Assembly: GCF_913775985.1 (NCBI RefSeq)
Contig: NZ_CAJYMB010000154.1
Span: 1 to 47,151 of the forward strand
Reading direction: 5' to 3'
Source: an uncultured Pluralibacter sp.
GTDB taxonomy: Bacteria; Pseudomonadota; Gammaproteobacteria; Enterobacterales; Enterobacteriaceae
DNA length: 47,151 nucleotides
Shown: piece after piece, positions 34,595 to 46,105 of the stretch
Position numbering within the stretch: the first letter of the stretch is position 1
Layout of the letters: the number at the start of each line of letters is the position of its first letter
Translations under genes and position numbers: made by a program
Notes under the pieces: model-generated
What the model was told of the DNA's origin: nothing
Database searches by the model: none
Seen by the model: the letters and a program-made list of their open reading frames with translations, nothing else

Positions 34595-36502
34595 TTAACT
34601 ACCATTTTTTAGCGCCTCAAGATATTCCCAGCGCTCAAAGGCCTCCTCCAGCGCTTTTTCAGCCCGCGCCATGTCGTCCAGCACCTGCTGAGTCTGCTCG
34701 TGAGACTGGCTGAAGAAGGCAGGATCGGCGACCTGCGCCTGCAGTTTGCCGAGGTTATCTTCCAGAACTTCAAGCTGTTCCGGCAGCAGTTCCAGTTCGC
34801 GCTGTAATTTGTAGCTTAGTTTGTTACCAGCGCGTTTAACAGTCTCTGCTTTTACCTCGGCGGGCTTGCTGATTTTTACCTCGACCGCCGCTTTGGTGGT
34901 ATGAGACTGCGCCTGCTGGCCGCGGGCATCGTGATAGCCGCCGACATATTGCCCAATGCGGCCGCCGCCTTCGAAAATCCAGCATTCGGTGACGGTGTTA
35001 TCAACGAATTGACGATCGTGGCTGACCAGCATGACGGTGCCCTGATAGCCATCAATGAGTTCTTCCAGAAGCTCCAGCGTCTCAACGTCAAGATCGTTGG
35101 TCGGTTCATCGAGGATCAGCAGGTTGCTCGGCTTGAGGAACAGCCGGGCCAGCAGCAGGCGGTTGCGCTCTCCGCCGGAGAGCGCGCGCACCGGCGTCAT
35201 GGCGCGCTTGGGATGGAACAGGAAGTCCTGTAGGTAGCCGAGCACGTGGCGCGGCTTGCCGTTCACCATCACTTCCTGCTTGCCCTCCGCGAGGTTGTCC
35301 ATCACCGTACGGTCCGGATCGAGCTCGGCGCGGTGCTGGTCGAAGTAGGCCACTTCCAGCTTGGTGCCGACGTGAATACGCCCGCTGTCGGCCGCAAGCT
35401 GGCCGAGCATCAGCTTCAGCAGCGTGGTTTTGCCGCAGCCGTTAGGACCAATCAGGGCAATTTTATCGCCGCGCTGCACCTGCGCAGAAAAATCTCTGAC
35501 CAGGGTTTTGCCATCCACCTGGTAATTAACATCTTCCATCTCGAACACGATTTTGCCCGAGCGGCTGGCCTCTTCAACGTTCATGCGGGCGCTGCCCATG
35601 ACTTCCCGGCGTTCGCTGCGCTCGTTGCGCATGGCTTTCAGGGCGCGTACGCGGCCTTCATTACGGGTGCGGCGCGCTTTAATACCCTGGCGGATCCAGA
35701 CCTCTTCCTGCGCCAGCTTGCGGTCAAATTCAGCGTTTTGCATCTCTTCAACGCGCAGCGCTTCTTCTTTTTCCAGCAGATATTTGTCGTAGTTGCCGGG
35801 ATAGGTCACCAGCTTGCCGCGATCGAGATCGACAATGCGCGTGGCCATATTGCGAATAAACGAGCGGTCGTGCGAGATGAAGATGATGGTGCCTTTAAAG
35901 GTTTTCAGGAAGCCTTCCAGCCAGTCGATAGTTTCAATATCGAGGTGGTTGGTAGGCTCATCCAGCAGCAGCACCCGCGGGCCGGACACCAGCGCCCGGC
36001 CAAGCGCGGCCTTGCGCAGCCAGCCGCCGGAGAGCGAGGCCAGCGCGGCGTCCGGGTTCAGCTGCAGCTGCTCCAGCACTTCATTGATGCGGCTTTCCAG
36101 CTGCCACAGCCCGTGGTGATCGAGCTGCTCCTGGATTTTCGCCATCTCATTGAGGTTTTTGTCGCTCGGATCGGTCATCACCTTGTGCGAGATATCGTGA
36201 TAGCGCTTGAGGTACACCGCCTGCTCGGCAATGCCTTCCGCTACGAAGTCGTACACCGTGCCTTCCACATTGCGCGGGGGATCCTGCTGCAGGCGCGCCA
36301 CCACCAGATCCTGCTCATAAATAATGCGGCCGTCGTCGAGCCCCTGCTCACGGTGAAGGATCTTCATCAGGGTCGATTTGCCGGCGCCGTTGCGCCCTAC
36401 CAGGCACACCCGCTCGTTATCTTCAATGTGCAGTTCGGCGTTGTCGAGAAGCGGGGCGTCGCTAAAGGAGAGCCAGGCACCGTGCATACTAATTAATGAC
36501 AT
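34595..36502 (-). CDS. uup: ABC-F ATPase Uup
   Basis: This 635-residue protein has two ABC domains with no membrane part: Walker A GRNGAGKST and GPNGCGKTT, signatures LSGGWLRKAALGRAL and LSGGERNRLLLARLF, and Walker B LLLDEPTNHLD and LILDEPTNDLD. A linker joins them and a basic coiled-coil domain ends the protein. Uup limits precise excision of transposons and acts on ribosomes or branched DNA. rlmKL ends 12 bases upstream. Confidence 0.96.
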   Translation of the reverse strand: MSLISMHGAWLSFSDAPLLDNAELHIEDNERVCLVGRNGAGKSTLMKILHREQGLDDGRIIYEQDLVVARLQQDPPRNVEGTVYDFVAEGIAEQAVYLKRYHDISHKVMTDPSDKNLNEMAKIQEQLDHHGLWQLESRINEVLEQLQLNPDAALASLSGGWLRKAALGRALVSGPRVLLLDEPTNHLDIETIDWLEGFLKTFKGTIIFISHDRSFIRNMATRIVDLDRGKLVTYPGNYDKYLLEKEEALRVEEMQNAEFDRKLAQEEVWIRQGIKARRTRNEGRVRALKAMRNERSERREVMGSARMNVEEASRSGKIVFEMEDVNYQVDGKTLVRDFSAQVQRGDKIALIGPNGCGKTTLLKLMLGQLAADSGRIHVGTKLEVAYFDQHRAELDPDRTVMDNLAEGKQEVMVNGKPRHVLGYLQDFLFHPKRAMTPVRALSGGERNRLLLARLFLKPSNLLILDEPTNDLDVETLELLEELIDGYQGTVMLVSHDRQFVDNTVTECWIFEGGGRIGQYVGGYHDARGQQAQSHTTKAAVEVKISKPAEVKAETVKRAGNKLSYKLQRELELLPEQLEVLEDNLGKLQAQVADPAFFSQSHEQTQQVLDDMARAEKALEEAFERWEYLEALKNGS

Positions 36503-36514
36503 TTATTTATTCCT

Positions 36515-38620
36515 TCACGCTGCTGTAATAAGCCAGCAGTTGTGGATCTGACGGTTGCGGGCAAAATCCTGAGAAAGCGTTTTTTGGGTGATTTCCTGTG
36601 CTTTCAGGCCCAGCGCCGCCATCCCGTCATGATCGAGTTTAAATCCGCGCTTGTTGTTGGAGAACATAATGGTGCCCCCCTTGCGCAGCAGACGTTTTAA
36701 GTCGCCCATCAGCTTCAGGTGATCGCGCTGTACGTCGAACGTGTCTTCCATCCGCTTCGAGTTTGAGAAGGTCGGCGGATCGATAAAGATCAGGTCAAAC
36801 TGCTCGTCGCACTCCCGCAGCCAGCCCAGCACGTCCGCCTGCAGCAGGCGGTGCGGGCGACCGGTAAGCCCGTTCAGGCGCAGGTTGCGCTCTGCCCACT
36901 CCAGATAGGTGCGGGACATATCCACCGTGGTGGTGCTGCGCGCGCCGCCGAGTCCGGCGTGGACGCTGGCGCTGCCGGTATAGGAGAACAGGTTAAGGAA
37001 ATCTTTGCCTTTACTCATCTGACCCAGCATCCGGCGGGCGATGCGGTGATCGAGGAACAGGCCGGTATCCAGATAGTCGGTCAGGTTAACCCACAGGCGC
37101 GCGTTGTATTCGCCCACTTCCAGATATTCGCCCTTGGCGCTCAGCTTCTCATACTGGTTTTTACCTTTCTGGCGCTCGCGGGTTTTCAGCACCAGCCGGT
37201 TCGGGGCGATATCCAGCACCTGAATGGTGGCGGCAATAACATCGAACAGGCGGTGGCGGGCGCGGGTAGCGTCGACGGTTTTCGGCGGCGCGTACTCCTG
37301 AATCACCACCCACTCACCGTAGCGGTCTACCGCCACGTTATACTCGGGTAAATCCGCATCGTACAGGCGATAACACTCGATCCCCTCCTGACGCGCCCAC
37401 TTATCGAGCTTTTTAAGATTTTTGCGCAGGCGGTTAGCGTAATCGTCCGCCAGCATCACCGGCGCGGCACCGTCGTTTTCCGCCAGATGATAGTTTTTCT
37501 GCACGCAGTCCAGCGGGCCGTTTTTAGCCTTGAACTGGCGTTCGGCGCGCAGCTGCAGGCAGCTCAGCAGGTCCGGGGAGGCGCTGAACAGGGAGAGGTT
37601 CCAGCCGCCAAACTGGGTTTTCATGATCCGCCCCAGCAGGTTGTGCAGCGCAATCAGCGCCGGCTCGCTATCCAGACGCTCGCCGTACGGCGGGTTGCTG
37701 ATAACCGTGCCGTGAGGCCCTTTCGGCAGCGGGTTGCTGAGCTTAGCGACATCTTTAACCTCAAAGGTCACCAGCTCGCCAATACCGGCTCGGCGGGCGT
37801 TGCTGCGGGCGCGTTCGATAACGCGGCCGTCGATGTCCGATCCATAAAAGTGCGATTCATAGGCGGCAAGCCCGGCGCGGGCGCGGGTTTGCGCCTCGGC
37901 CTTCACTTCCTGCCAGATAACCTCATCGTGCTGGGCCCAACCGTTAAAGCCCCACTGGCCGCGGTGCAGGCCCGGCGCCCGGTCGGTGGCCAGCATTGCC
38001 GCTTCAATCAGCAGCGTACCGGAACCGCACATCGGGTCCAGCATCGGCGTACCCGGCAGCCAGCCGGAGCGCATCACGATTGCCGCCGCGAGGTTCTCTT
38101 TAATCGGCGCGATACCGGTGCGATCGCGGTAGCCGCGCAGGTGCAGGCCGTCGCCGCTGAGATCGAGAGAGATATTGGCCACTTCTTTATTCAGGCGCAC
38201 GTTGATCCGCACGTCCGGGCTCTCTTTATCGACGTTCGGACGCGGCAGGTTTTTGCGGGTAAAGGCATCGACGATAGCATCTTTAACCTTCAGCGCGCCG
38301 TACTGGCTGTTGCGAATCTCGTCGTTCACGCCGCTAAAGCTGACGGCAAAGGTCGCGCCCGGATTGAACATCTCGGTCCAGTTAATGGCCTGAACCCCAA
38401 GATAGAGATCCAGATCGCTGTAAACCTTACACTGGCCGAGCGGTTTCATGATGCGCGATGCCAGCCGGCTCCACATCAGGCTCAGGTAGAGCAGCCGCGT
38501 GTCCCCCTGAAAGTGGACACCACCCTGAACCACCTGGCACTCAATCGCGCCAAAACTTTCCAGTTCAGTTTTTAACAGCTCTTCCAGCCCGCGGGCCGTA
38601 CTGGCAAACAGAGAATTCAT
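36515..38620 (-). CDS. rlmL: Bifunctional 23S rRNA methyltransferase RlmKL
   Basis: This 701-residue fusion has an N-terminal THUMP domain and an m2G2445 methyltransferase (SAM motif [18 protein letters not shown], catalytic NPPYGER), then an m7G2069 methyltransferase ([20 protein letters not shown], catalytic [12 protein letters not shown]). Both act on 23S rRNA during 50S assembly. Length matches E. coli RlmL (rlmKL). Confidence 0.96.
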   Translation of the reverse strand: MNSLFASTARGLEELLKTELESFGAIECQVVQGGVHFQGDTRLLYLSLMWSRLASRIMKPLGQCKVYSDLDLYLGVQAINWTEMFNPGATFAVSFSGVNDEIRNSQYGALKVKDAIVDAFTRKNLPRPNVDKESPDVRINVRLNKEVANISLDLSGDGLHLRGYRDRTGIAPIKENLAAAIVMRSGWLPGTPMLDPMCGSGTLLIEAAMLATDRAPGLHRGQWGFNGWAQHDEVIWQEVKAEAQTRARAGLAAYESHFYGSDIDGRVIERARSNARRAGIGELVTFEVKDVAKLSNPLPKGPHGTVISNPPYGERLDSEPALIALHNLLGRIMKTQFGGWNLSLFSASPDLLSCLQLRAERQFKAKNGPLDCVQKNYHLAENDGAAPVMLADDYANRLRKNLKKLDKWARQEGIECYRLYDADLPEYNVAVDRYGEWVVIQEYAPPKTVDATRARHRLFDVIAATIQVLDIAPNRLVLKTRERQKGKNQYEKLSAKGEYLEVGEYNARLWVNLTDYLDTGLFLDHRIARRMLGQMSKGKDFLNLFSYTGSASVHAGLGGARSTTTVDMSRTYLEWAERNLRLNGLTGRPHRLLQADVLGWLRECDEQFDLIFIDPPTFSNSKRMEDTFDVQRDHLKLMGDLKRLLRKGGTIMFSNNKRGFKLDHDGMAALGLKAQEITQKTLSQDFARNRQIHNCWLITAA

Positions 38621-38719
38621 ATCGTCACTTATTACTTAAGAAAATTGTTGCGCATTATAGCCAATGTGGGCTGCATATCATAAAGTGATGCCGACTTTTT
38701 TTATCCGAAGGACAGTGTC

Positions 38720-39829
38720 ATGGCGACGTTATCGCGACTTTTCATCCATCCCGTAAAATCCATGCGCGGTATTGGCGTCACTCAGGCGCTCGCCGACATC
38801 AGCGGCATGGCGCTGGACAGGATCTTTATGATAACGGAAACGGACGGTACCTTTATTACCGCCCGCCAGCATCCGCAGATGGTGCGCTTTGTTCCGGTGC
38901 CAATGCAGGACGGCCTGCACCTCACCGCGCCGGACGGCAGCAGCGCCGTTGTACGCTTTGTCGATTTCGCCCCGGAGGCGGCCCCCACCGAAGTGTGGGG
39001 TAACCATTTCACCGCGCTGATTGCGCCAGCAGCAGTTAACCAATGGCTATCTACTTTTTTCAAGCGCGACGTCCAGCTGCGCTGGGTCGGCCCGCAGACA
39101 ACCCGCCGGGTCAAGCGCTATGATGCCGTGCCGCTCTCCTTTGCTGACGGATTTCCCTACCTGCTGACCACCGAAGCTTCCCTGCGAGATCTGCAGGACC
39201 GCTGTCCGGCCGGCGTTCAGATGGAGCAGTTCCGCCCGAATCTGGTCGTCGCAGGCACCCGGCCCTGGGAAGAGGACAGCTGGAAAGTGGTGCGCATCGG
39301 CGAGGTGGTGTTTGACGTGGTGAAGCCCTGCAGCCGCTGCATCTTTACTACCGTGAGCCCGGAGCGCGGGCAGAAGCATCCCTCCGGCGAGCCGCTGGCC
39401 ACATTACAGACTTTTCGCACCGCGCAGGATAACGGCGACGTTGATTTCGGCCAGAATCTGATCGCCCGCAACAGCGGCGTGGTGCGGGTGGGCGATAACG
39501 TTGAGATCCTGTCCAGCGGGCCGGCGAAGGCCTACGGCGCCGGAGAAGCAGCGGAAACACTCAAGGTTGAGGCACAGCAGAGCGCAGTAGTGGATATTGA
39601 CTGGCAGGGAGAGGTGTTTCGCGGCAACAATCAGCAGGTGCTGCTGGAGCAGCTGGAGCTGCAGGGCATTCGCATCCCTTACTCGTGCCGGGCGGGGATC
39701 TGCGGAAGCTGCCGGGTGACGCTGCTGGAAGGGGAAGTAAGCCCGATGAAGAAAGGGGCAATCGGGGATAATGGCACCATTCTTACCTGCAGCTGCGTGC
39801 CGAAGAGCGCGCTGCGGCTGCGATTTTAG
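38720..39829 (+). CDS. ycbX: MOSC and 2Fe-2S ferredoxin protein YcbX
   Basis: This 369-residue protein has an N-terminal MOSC beta-barrel domain ([11 protein letters not shown]), a MOSC domain with the Mo-cofactor region (FRPNLVVAG...[15 protein letters not shown]) and a C-terminal plant-type ferredoxin (cluster Cys pattern in [16 protein letters not shown] and LTCSCVP). It reduces N-hydroxylated base analogues with a molybdenum cofactor. The stop overlaps the convergent zapC by four bases. Confidence 0.95.
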   Translation: MATLSRLFIHPVKSMRGIGVTQALADISGMALDRIFMITETDGTFITARQHPQMVRFVPVPMQDGLHLTAPDGSSAVVRFVDFAPEAAPTEVWGNHFTALIAPAAVNQWLSTFFKRDVQLRWVGPQTTRRVKRYDAVPLSFADGFPYLLTTEASLRDLQDRCPAGVQMEQFRPNLVVAGTRPWEEDSWKVVRIGEVVFDVVKPCSRCIFTTVSPERGQKHPSGEPLATLQTFRTAQDNGDVDFGQNLIARNSGVVRVGDNVEILSSGPAKAYGAGEAAETLKVEAQQSAVVDIDWQGEVFRGNNQQVLLEQLELQGIRIPYSCRAGICGSCRVTLLEGEVSPMKKGAIGDNGTILTCSCVPKSALRLRF

Positions 39830-40368
39830 ACGGCCTGTCCGAGGCTGACGCAGTCCGGCACGGGCTGCGGCTGCAGCCGGTCATTCATGATCTTAATCGC
39901 ATCGCCAAGCTGCATAGTGCGCCCGGCAATCACCACGCAGGGCTGCGCCAGCAGGCACAGGGCGGCATTTTCAGCCGGTTCAACCACCAGCAGATTCACC
40001 TGCTCGCCGCTGTCGCTCAGCCACACCGCGGCGGCATCGCCGGCTGCGGGGCACCAGCATTCACCGTGGGCGATGAAGTGCCAGCTTTTCGGCATTTGCG
40101 GCTTGAGAAAGCGGATAGCCACCAGCGCGTTCAGCACCAGCTCGGCGCGGTGTTCGTGGGTCAGCTCCAGGTCGCGGCACTTCTCTTCGAGAGAGAAATA
40201 AAGCGCGGCGTCATCGACACAAAAGCCTGAAGGATCAAAAGCATCGGGAGTTAACATGCGGCGGGAGTAGCGGGAGCGGAACAGCATGCCGTTGGCCAGA
40301 TCGAGCATCATGCGATCGTGCTCTTCATCGTAATACCAGCGCCAGTTGTCATCAGGTTTAATTTGCAT
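39826..40368 (-). CDS. zapC: FtsZ-associated protein ZapC
   Basis: This 180-residue protein begins [44 protein letters not shown] and matches ZapC throughout. ZapC bundles FtsZ filaments in the division ring. The ATG at 40368 has GGGGAG five bases upstream and gives the E. coli length. Confidence 0.95.
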   Translation of the reverse strand: MQIKPDDNWRWYYDEEHDRMMLDLANGMLFRSRYSRRMLTPDAFDPSGFCVDDAALYFSLEEKCRDLELTHEHRAELVLNALVAIRFLKPQMPKSWHFIAHGECWCPAAGDAAAVWLSDSGEQVNLLVVEPAENAALCLLAQPCVVIAGRTMQLGDAIKIMNDRLQPQPVPDCVSLGQAV

Positions 40369-40513
40369 ACCCACTCCCCTAACCTACAGATCTCGCCAAA
40401 TTCTCGCTTCAAATAATTGCCAGAATGAATAAAGGCTAAAATAGCAACACTGGGGAAATATAAAGCAACCAGGGCCGAAAATAAAGCCCTGGCTGGAAAT
40501 TGCTCAATAAAGA

Positions 40514-41524
40514 TTAGAGATAAGTAACAATTTCTTTAATCAAAGGCGGCCCTTTGAAAATAAATCCGGAATAAATTTGAACCAGCGTGGCGCCGGCAGC
40601 TATTTTTTCACGCGCCGCCATCACAGAGTCAATGCCGCCAACGCCGATAATCGGCAACCGACCCTTTAATTCAGCAGAAAGCAATCGGATAATTTCGGTA
40701 CTTTTTAATTGCAGAGGACGTCCGCTGAGGCCACCGGTTTCGTTACAGAATTTCATGTTCTGTACCAGCGCACGATCGAGCGTGGTATTGGTCGCGATAA
40801 CGCCATCAATATTATGGCGCACTAAACTATCGGCTACCTGGATCAATTCTTCCTGAGAAAGATCCGGCGCGATCTTCACCGCTACCGGGACATATTTATG
40901 ATGAATAGTCTGAAGTTCGGACTGCTTATTTTTAATGGCTAAAAGAAGATCGTCGAGCGCTTCGCCATATTGTAGAGTGCGCAGCCCCGGGGTATTCGGT
41001 GAGGATATATTTATCGCGATATATCCGGCGTAGGCGTAGATTTTCTCCATACAAATCAGATAGTCATCTTTCCCCTGCTCTACCGGCGTGTCTTTATTTT
41101 TACCGATATTAATACCGAGTACGCCGTCAAAGTGGGCCTTCTTGACGTTCTCAACCAGGTTGTCAACGCCGTGATTGTTGAAGCCCATGCGGTTGATCAA
41201 CCCTTCCGCCTCAACCAGGCGAAACAGCCGCGGCTTGTCGTTACCCGGCTGCGGGCGGGGAGTAACGGTGCCTATCTCGATGGATCCAAAACCCAGCGCG
41301 CCGAGGGCATCAATGCACTCGCCGTTTTTATCGAGTCCTGCGGCCAGGCCCAGCGGATTCTTAAAGGTCAATCCCATGCAGCTGACCGGTTTTGCGGGCA
41401 CCTTCTGACGTATCAGGGCTTCCAGCGGTGTCCCGGTAAGACGGCGTAATTGTTGAAAGGTCAATTCATGAGCGCGCTCGGGATCGAGCTGGAAAAGGGC
41501 TTTACGAACGAAGGGGTAGTACAT
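40514..41524 (-). CDS. pyrD: Dihydroorotate dehydrogenase (quinone)
   Basis: This 336-residue class 2 enzyme has a short membrane-associating N-terminus ([29 protein letters not shown]) and a TIM barrel with FMN; catalytic Ser175 is in [10 protein letters not shown]. It oxidises dihydroorotate to orotate and passes electrons to quinones. The start at 41524 has GGAG upstream and gives the family length; the frame extends 49 codons further but through the promoter. Confidence 0.97.
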   Translation of the reverse strand: MYYPFVRKALFQLDPERAHELTFQQLRRLTGTPLEALIRQKVPAKPVSCMGLTFKNPLGLAAGLDKNGECIDALGALGFGSIEIGTVTPRPQPGNDKPRLFRLVEAEGLINRMGFNNHGVDNLVENVKKAHFDGVLGINIGKNKDTPVEQGKDDYLICMEKIYAYAGYIAINISSPNTPGLRTLQYGEALDDLLLAIKNKQSELQTIHHKYVPVAVKIAPDLSQEELIQVADSLVRHNIDGVIATNTTLDRALVQNMKFCNETGGLSGRPLQLKSTEIIRLLSAELKGRLPIIGVGGIDSVMAAREKIAAGATLVQIYSGFIFKGPPLIKEIVTYL

Positions 41525-41632
41525 GAACTCTCCTGATTCCCGGTGGCAAACCGGGGCCGTATTATGTGCGATCGCGCCGGGAAAGGGAATTGACCTGCGG
41601 CAAAAAAGCCAAATAAAGGCAAACGTTTCCCT
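41525..41632 (-). promoter_or_regulatory. pyrD promoter, leader hairpin and PurR box
   Basis: On the minus strand CATAAT (41566-41561) is a probable -10, with a start in the CCCCGG run near 41555. The leader CCCGGT...ACCGGG can form a hairpin just before the GGAG, the layout by which E. coli pyrD senses CTP through start-site choice. AGGCAAACGTTTCCCT (41617-41632) resembles the PurR box consensus ACGCAAACGTTTGCGT. Confidence 0.7.
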
Positions 41633-41755
41633 CATTGCCGTTTTTCGGCAATTCATTTGCGGATAAATCATTTAGCGCAGCTTATCGCCTCTGCGACACT
41701 CATCACATGTTATCGATTTCTGATTGAACCAAACTTTTAGTTATAAGGAGTGGCA

Positions 41756-42331
41756 ATGCGCGTTATTACTCTTGCGGGAAGCCCGCGCTTTCCTTCACGC
41801 TCCAGCGCGCTGCTGGAATACGCCAGAGAGAAACTGTCGCAGGGCAACGTCGAAGTTTTTCACTGGCATTTGCAAAACTTTAATCCGGAAGATCTGCTCT
41901 ACGCGCGCTTTGACAGCCCCGCCCTGCGCACGCTGAATGAACAGCTGGTCGAGGCCGACGGGCTGATTGTCGCCACCCCGATATATAAGGCCTCATTTTC
42001 AGGCGCGCTTAAAACCCTGCTCGATCTTCTTCCTGAACGGGCGCTGGAGGGTAAAGTGGTTTTACCTTTGGCCACCGGCGGTACTATTGCCCACATGCTG
42101 TCCGTTGACTACGCGCTCAAGCCAGTGCTCAACGCCCTGAAAGCGCAGGAGATCCTGCACGGGGTCTTCGCCGACGACACCCAGGTGCAGGATTACCAGC
42201 ATAAGCCGCAGTTCAGTCCTAACCTGCAAAAGCGCCTTGATGACGCGCTGGAAACATTCTGGCAGGCGCTGCACAAGCGCGATATTGCCGTCCCGGCCTT
42301 TACTCCCGCCCCGGGAGTTGCCCATGTTTAA
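41756..42331 (+). CDS. ssuE: NADPH-dependent FMN reductase SsuE
   Basis: This 191-residue flavodoxin-like protein begins [22 protein letters not shown] and has the [17 protein letters not shown] and [11 protein letters not shown] segments of SsuE. It supplies FMNH2 to SsuD. The start at 41756 has AAGGAG five bases upstream. It is the first gene of ssuEADCB, normally activated by Cbl/CysB under sulfate limitation; I could not define those sites. Its stop overlaps ssuA by eight bases. Confidence 0.95.
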   Translation: MRVITLAGSPRFPSRSSALLEYAREKLSQGNVEVFHWHLQNFNPEDLLYARFDSPALRTLNEQLVEADGLIVATPIYKASFSGALKTLLDLLPERALEGKVVLPLATGGTIAHMLSVDYALKPVLNALKAQEILHGVFADDTQVQDYQHKPQFSPNLQKRLDDALETFWQALHKRDIAVPAFTPAPGVAHV

Positions 42332-43298
42332 TTTTTTCCGCACCCGTACCGCCCGCTATGCCCTGAGCGGGCTGCTGACCCTTTCCGCGTGGAGCCACGC
42401 GGCCGAACCTGCGCCCGAGGCGCTGCGCATCGGCTATCAGAAAGGCAGCGTCAGCATGGTGCTGGCAAAAAGCCACGGGTTGCTGGAAAAACGCTACCCG
42501 CAGACCAAAATCTCATGGATTGAGTTCCCGGCCGGCCCGCAGATGCTTGAAGCGCTCAACGTCGGCAGCATCGATCTGGGTGCTACCGGCGACATTCCGC
42601 CTATCTTTGCCCAGGCCGCCGGCGCAGACCTGGTCTACGTCGGTGCCGAGCCGCCGAAGCCCAAAGCCGAAGTGATTCTGGTTCCTGAAAATAGCCCGAT
42701 CAAAACCGTGGCCGATCTTAAAGGCCACCGGGTGGCGTTTCAGAAGGGATCGAGCTCGCACAATGTGCTGCTGCGCTCGCTGCAGCGTGCCGGACTGCAG
42801 TTTACCGACATCCAGCCCGTCTATCTTACGCCGGCTGATGCCCGGGCCGCCTTTCAGCAGGGCAACGTAGATGCCTGGACTATCTGGGATCCCTACTATT
42901 CTGCCGTGTTTCTGCAGGGCGGCGCGCGGGTGCTGAGCGACTCCACCGGCCTCGATCTGGCCGGTTCGTTCTATCTCGCTTCGCGTCCCTACGCGGAGAA
43001 ATACGGTGTCTTTATTGAAGGCGTACTGCAAACCTTTACCCAGGCCGATGCGCTGACCATCAGCCAGCGCCAGCAGAGTATCTCTTTGCTCGCCAGCACT
43101 CTCGGCCTGCCCGAAGCCGTCATTACCCGCTATCTCGACAACCGCCCGGTGACGGCGATTACGCCGGTCAGCAGCGACGTTGCCCGACGCCAGCAGCAGA
43201 CGGCAGATCTGTTTTATGAAAATCACCTGGTGCCGGTAAAAGTCGATATCAGCAGCCGCATCTGGCACCCCGCCGCCACTCAAGGAGCCGCACAATGA
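42324..43298 (+). CDS. ssuA: Aliphatic sulfonate-binding protein SsuA
   Basis: This 324-residue protein has a signal peptide ([26 protein letters not shown]) and the SsuA pattern [51 protein letters not shown] and [10 protein letters not shown]. It captures alkanesulfonates in the periplasm for SsuBC. The start at 42324 lies inside the ssuE end; the end overlaps ssuD by four bases. Confidence 0.95.
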   Translation: MFNFFRTRTARYALSGLLTLSAWSHAAEPAPEALRIGYQKGSVSMVLAKSHGLLEKRYPQTKISWIEFPAGPQMLEALNVGSIDLGATGDIPPIFAQAAGADLVYVGAEPPKPKAEVILVPENSPIKTVADLKGHRVAFQKGSSSHNVLLRSLQRAGLQFTDIQPVYLTPADARAAFQQGNVDAWTIWDPYYSAVFLQGGARVLSDSTGLDLAGSFYLASRPYAEKYGVFIEGVLQTFTQADALTISQRQQSISLLASTLGLPEAVITRYLDNRPVTAITPVSSDVARRQQQTADLFYENHLVPVKVDISSRIWHPAATQGAAQ

Positions 43299-44440
43299 GT
43301 CTGAATATGTTCTGGTTTTTACCTACCCACGGCGATGGTCACTATCTGGGTAGCGAGGAAAACGCCCGCCCGGTCGATCACGGTTATTTACAGCAGATTG
43401 CCCAGACCGCCGATCGGTTTGGTTATACCGGGGTGCTGATCCCGACCGGCCGCTCCTGCGAAGACGCATGGCTGGTGGCCGCCTCGCTTATCCCGGTCAC
43501 CCAGCGCCTTAAATTCCTGGTGGCCCTGCGCCCGAGCGTGATTTCGCCGACCGTCGCCGCCCGTCAGGCAGCGACGCTGGACAGGCTCTCAAACGGCCGG
43601 GCGCTGTTTAATCTGGTTACCGGCAGCGATCCCCAGGAGCTGGCGGGCGACGGCGTATTTCTCGATCACACCGCCCGCTATGAGGCCTCGGCAGAGTTTA
43701 CCCACATCTGGCGCCGACTGCTGGAGGGCGAAACCGTCACCTTCGACGGTAAATATCAGAAGGTGCGCGATGCGAAGCTGCTGTTCCCGCCCGTTCAGCA
43801 GCCGCGCCCGCCCCTCTACTTTGGCGGCTCGTCGGACGTGGCACAGGATCTGGCTGCCGAGCAGGTAGACCTCTACCTGACCTGGGGTGAACCGCCGGAG
43901 CAGGTTAAAGAGAAAATCGAGCAGGTGCGCGCCAAAGCCGCCCGGCAGGGACGCAAAATTCGCTTTGGTATCCGCCTGCACGTGATTGTGCGCGAAACCA
44001 CCGAGGAGGCCTGGCAGGCCGCCGACCGGCTGATCTCGCATCTTGATGATGCCACCATCGCCCGCGCCCAGCAGGCCTTCGCGCGCACCGACTCCGTCGG
44101 CCAGCAGCGGATGGCCGCGCTGCACGGCGGACGCCGCGATAAGCTGGAGATAAGCCCGAATCTGTGGGCCGGCGTCGGACTGGTGCGCGGCGGTGCGGGT
44201 ACCGCGCTGGTGGGCGACGGCCCGACGGTCGCCGCACGTATCAACGAGTACGCAGAGCTGGGCATCGACAGCTTTATCCTTTCCGGCTATCCGCACCTGG
44301 AAGAGGCGTGGCGCGTGGGCGAACTGCTGTTCCCTCATCTGGACGTGAACGTGCCGGACATTCCGCGCCCCGCCGCGCTCCAGCAGCAGGGAGAAGTGGT
44401 CGCCAATATGTTTATCCCACGCAAGGCCGCGCAGAGCTGA
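43295..44440 (+). CDS. ssuD: FMNH2-dependent alkanesulfonate monooxygenase SsuD
   Basis: This 381-residue luciferase-fold protein has [15 protein letters not shown], the GRSCEDAW cysteine, and the conserved [16 protein letters not shown]. It cleaves alkanesulfonates to aldehyde and sulfite using FMNH2 and oxygen. Length matches E. coli SsuD. Confidence 0.96.
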   Translation: MSLNMFWFLPTHGDGHYLGSEENARPVDHGYLQQIAQTADRFGYTGVLIPTGRSCEDAWLVAASLIPVTQRLKFLVALRPSVISPTVAARQAATLDRLSNGRALFNLVTGSDPQELAGDGVFLDHTARYEASAEFTHIWRRLLEGETVTFDGKYQKVRDAKLLFPPVQQPRPPLYFGGSSDVAQDLAAEQVDLYLTWGEPPEQVKEKIEQVRAKAARQGRKIRFGIRLHVIVRETTEEAWQAADRLISHLDDATIARAQQAFARTDSVGQQRMAALHGGRRDKLEISPNLWAGVGLVRGGAGTALVGDGPTVAARINEYAELGIDSFILSGYPHLEEAWRVGELLFPHLDVNVPDIPRPAALQQQGEVVANMFIPRKAAQS

Positions 44441-44450
44441 GGCACCGCCC

Positions 44451-45242
44451 ATGACGAGAACCGCACAAATCTGGCTGCACCGCGTCGCGCCCTGGCTGCT
44501 GCCGGTGGGCATTGTTATTGCCTGGCAAATTGCCTCTTCCGCAGGCTGGCTCTCGACGCGCATTCTGCCCTCCCCCGAAGGCGTGGTGAAAGCCTTCTGG
44601 CGCCTTTCGGCCAGCGGCGAGCTGTGGCATCACTTGAGTATCAGTACCTGGCGGGCGCTGGTGGGCTTTTCCATCGGCGGTTCCATCGGGCTGGCGCTGG
44701 GGCTGATTAGCGGCCTGTCCCGCTGGGGCGAGCGCCTGCTGGATACCTCGATTCAGATGCTGCGCAACGTGCCGCACCTGGCGCTGATCCCGCTGGTCAT
44801 TCTCTGGTTCGGTATTGATGAAACCGCCAAAATCTTTCTGGTGGCGCTCGGCACCCTGTTTCCCATTTACATCAACACCTGGCACGGCATCCGCAGCATC
44901 GACCGCGGCCTGGTGGAGATGGCCCGCAGCTACGGACTTTCCGGCCCGGCGCTGTTCTGGCACGTGATTCTGCCCGGCGCGCTGCCGTCAATTATGGTCG
45001 GCGTGCGCTTTGCCCTCGGCCTGATGTGGCTGACGCTTATCGTGGCGGAAACCATTTCAGCCAATGCCGGCATCGGCTATCTGGCGATGAACGCCCGGGA
45101 GTTCCTGCAAACCGACGTGGTGGTGGTCGCTATCATTCTTTATGCCCTGCTGGGCAAGCTGGCCGATACCAGTGCCCTGATGCTGGAACGCGTCTGGCTG
45201 CGCTGGAATCCGGCCTATCACCTTAAGGAGGCCAGCGTATGA
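44451..45242 (+). CDS. ssuC: Sulfonate ABC transporter permease SsuC
   Basis: This 263-residue protein has about six membrane segments and the BPD-type EAA-like loop ([35 protein letters not shown]). It is the membrane part of the SsuABC importer. The end overlaps ssuB by four bases. Confidence 0.95.
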   Translation: MTRTAQIWLHRVAPWLLPVGIVIAWQIASSAGWLSTRILPSPEGVVKAFWRLSASGELWHHLSISTWRALVGFSIGGSIGLALGLISGLSRWGERLLDTSIQMLRNVPHLALIPLVILWFGIDETAKIFLVALGTLFPIYINTWHGIRSIDRGLVEMARSYGLSGPALFWHVILPGALPSIMVGVRFALGLMWLTLIVAETISANAGIGYLAMNAREFLQTDVVVVAIILYALLGKLADTSALMLERVWLRWNPAYHLKEASV

Positions 45243-46009
45243 ATACGGCGCGCCTGAATCCGGGTATTCCGCTGCTGCTCAACGGCATCAGCAAGCAGTA
45301 CGGCAATAACGTGGTGCTCAACCAGCTGGATCTGCATATTCCCGCCGGCCAGTTTGTGGCCGTGGTCGGGCGCAGCGGCGGCGGGAAAAGTACGCTGCTG
45401 CGGCTGCTGGCCGGGCTTGAAAAACCCAACGCCGGCGAGCTTCTGGCCGGCAGCGGCCCGCTGAGCGCCAGCCAGCAGGAGACCCGGCTGATGTTTCAGG
45501 ACGCGCGGCTGCTGCCGTGGAAAAGCGTGATTGATAACGTCGGCCTCGGGCTGAAGGGCAACTGGCGCGATCGGGCGCTGGAAGCACTGGCGACCGTTGG
45601 CCTTGAAAGCCGCGCCGGCGAATGGCCCGCCGCACTTTCCGGCGGCCAGAAGCAGCGCGTGGCGCTGGCCCGGGCGCTGATCCACCGGCCAGGACTGCTG
45701 CTGCTCGATGAGCCCCTCGGGGCGCTGGACGCGCTAACGCGCCTCGAGATGCAGGATCTTATCGAAAGGCTGTGGCTGGAACAGGGCTTTACGGTGCTGC
45801 TGGTCACGCACGACGTCAGCGAAGCAGTGGCGATGGCAGATCGGGTGCTGCTGATCGAGGAGGGAAAAATCGGTCTCGATCTGGCGGTGGATCTGGCCCG
45901 GCCCCGCCGCATCGGTTCTTCGCGGCTGGCTGAGCTGGAAGCAGAAGTACTGAACAGGGTGATGCAGCCCGGCCACGGCGAGCCGCGCCGCTCCCGCCGC
46001 CACGGATAA
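45239..46009 (+). CDS. ssuB: Sulfonate ABC transporter ATPase SsuB
   Basis: This 256-residue ABC ATPase has Walker [12 protein letters not shown], signature [15 protein letters not shown] and Walker [12 protein letters not shown], then the H-loop VTHDVSEA. It powers SsuC. It is the last gene of the operon. Confidence 0.95.
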   Translation: MNTARLNPGIPLLLNGISKQYGNNVVLNQLDLHIPAGQFVAVVGRSGGGKSTLLRLLAGLEKPNAGELLAGSGPLSASQQETRLMFQDARLLPWKSVIDNVGLGLKGNWRDRALEALATVGLESRAGEWPAALSGGQKQRVALARALIHRPGLLLLDEPLGALDALTRLEMQDLIERLWLEQGFTVLLVTHDVSEAVAMADRVLLIEEGKIGLDLAVDLARPRRIGSSRLAELEAEVLNRVMQPGHGEPRRSRRHG

Positions 46010-46011
46010 AA

Positions 46012-46040
46012 GAGGGGGGAGCGGCTGCCCGCTCCCCCTC
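46012..46040. terminator. Hairpin between ssuB and pepN
   Basis: GAGGGGGGAGCGG pairs with CCGCTCCCCCTC across CTGC, one bulge. There is no long T run on either strand, so it may act as a weak or bidirectional terminator for two convergent units. Confidence 0.6.
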
Positions 46041-46105
46041 ATTAGCACTGCGTTAAGTGCGGCTGTTTCAATACGGCGAGCCGGTAACCCGGCCCGCCAC
46101 CCCGC

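Noticed and set aside
35246-36496. 416-codon open frame on the plus strand opposite uup
   Set aside because: It is antisense to a fully recognised gene in high-GC DNA, has His/Ala-rich shadow composition and has no promoter or ribosome-binding site that I can see.
37487-38575. 362-codon open frame on the plus strand opposite rlmKL
   Set aside because: It has the same shadow character: it mirrors a conserved gene in full and shows no motif.
46079-46094. GCCGG-TAAC-CCGGC hairpin downstream of pepN as a terminator
   Set aside because: There is no T tract after it on the minus strand, and the sequence could equally be a small repeat element; support is too weak for a feature.
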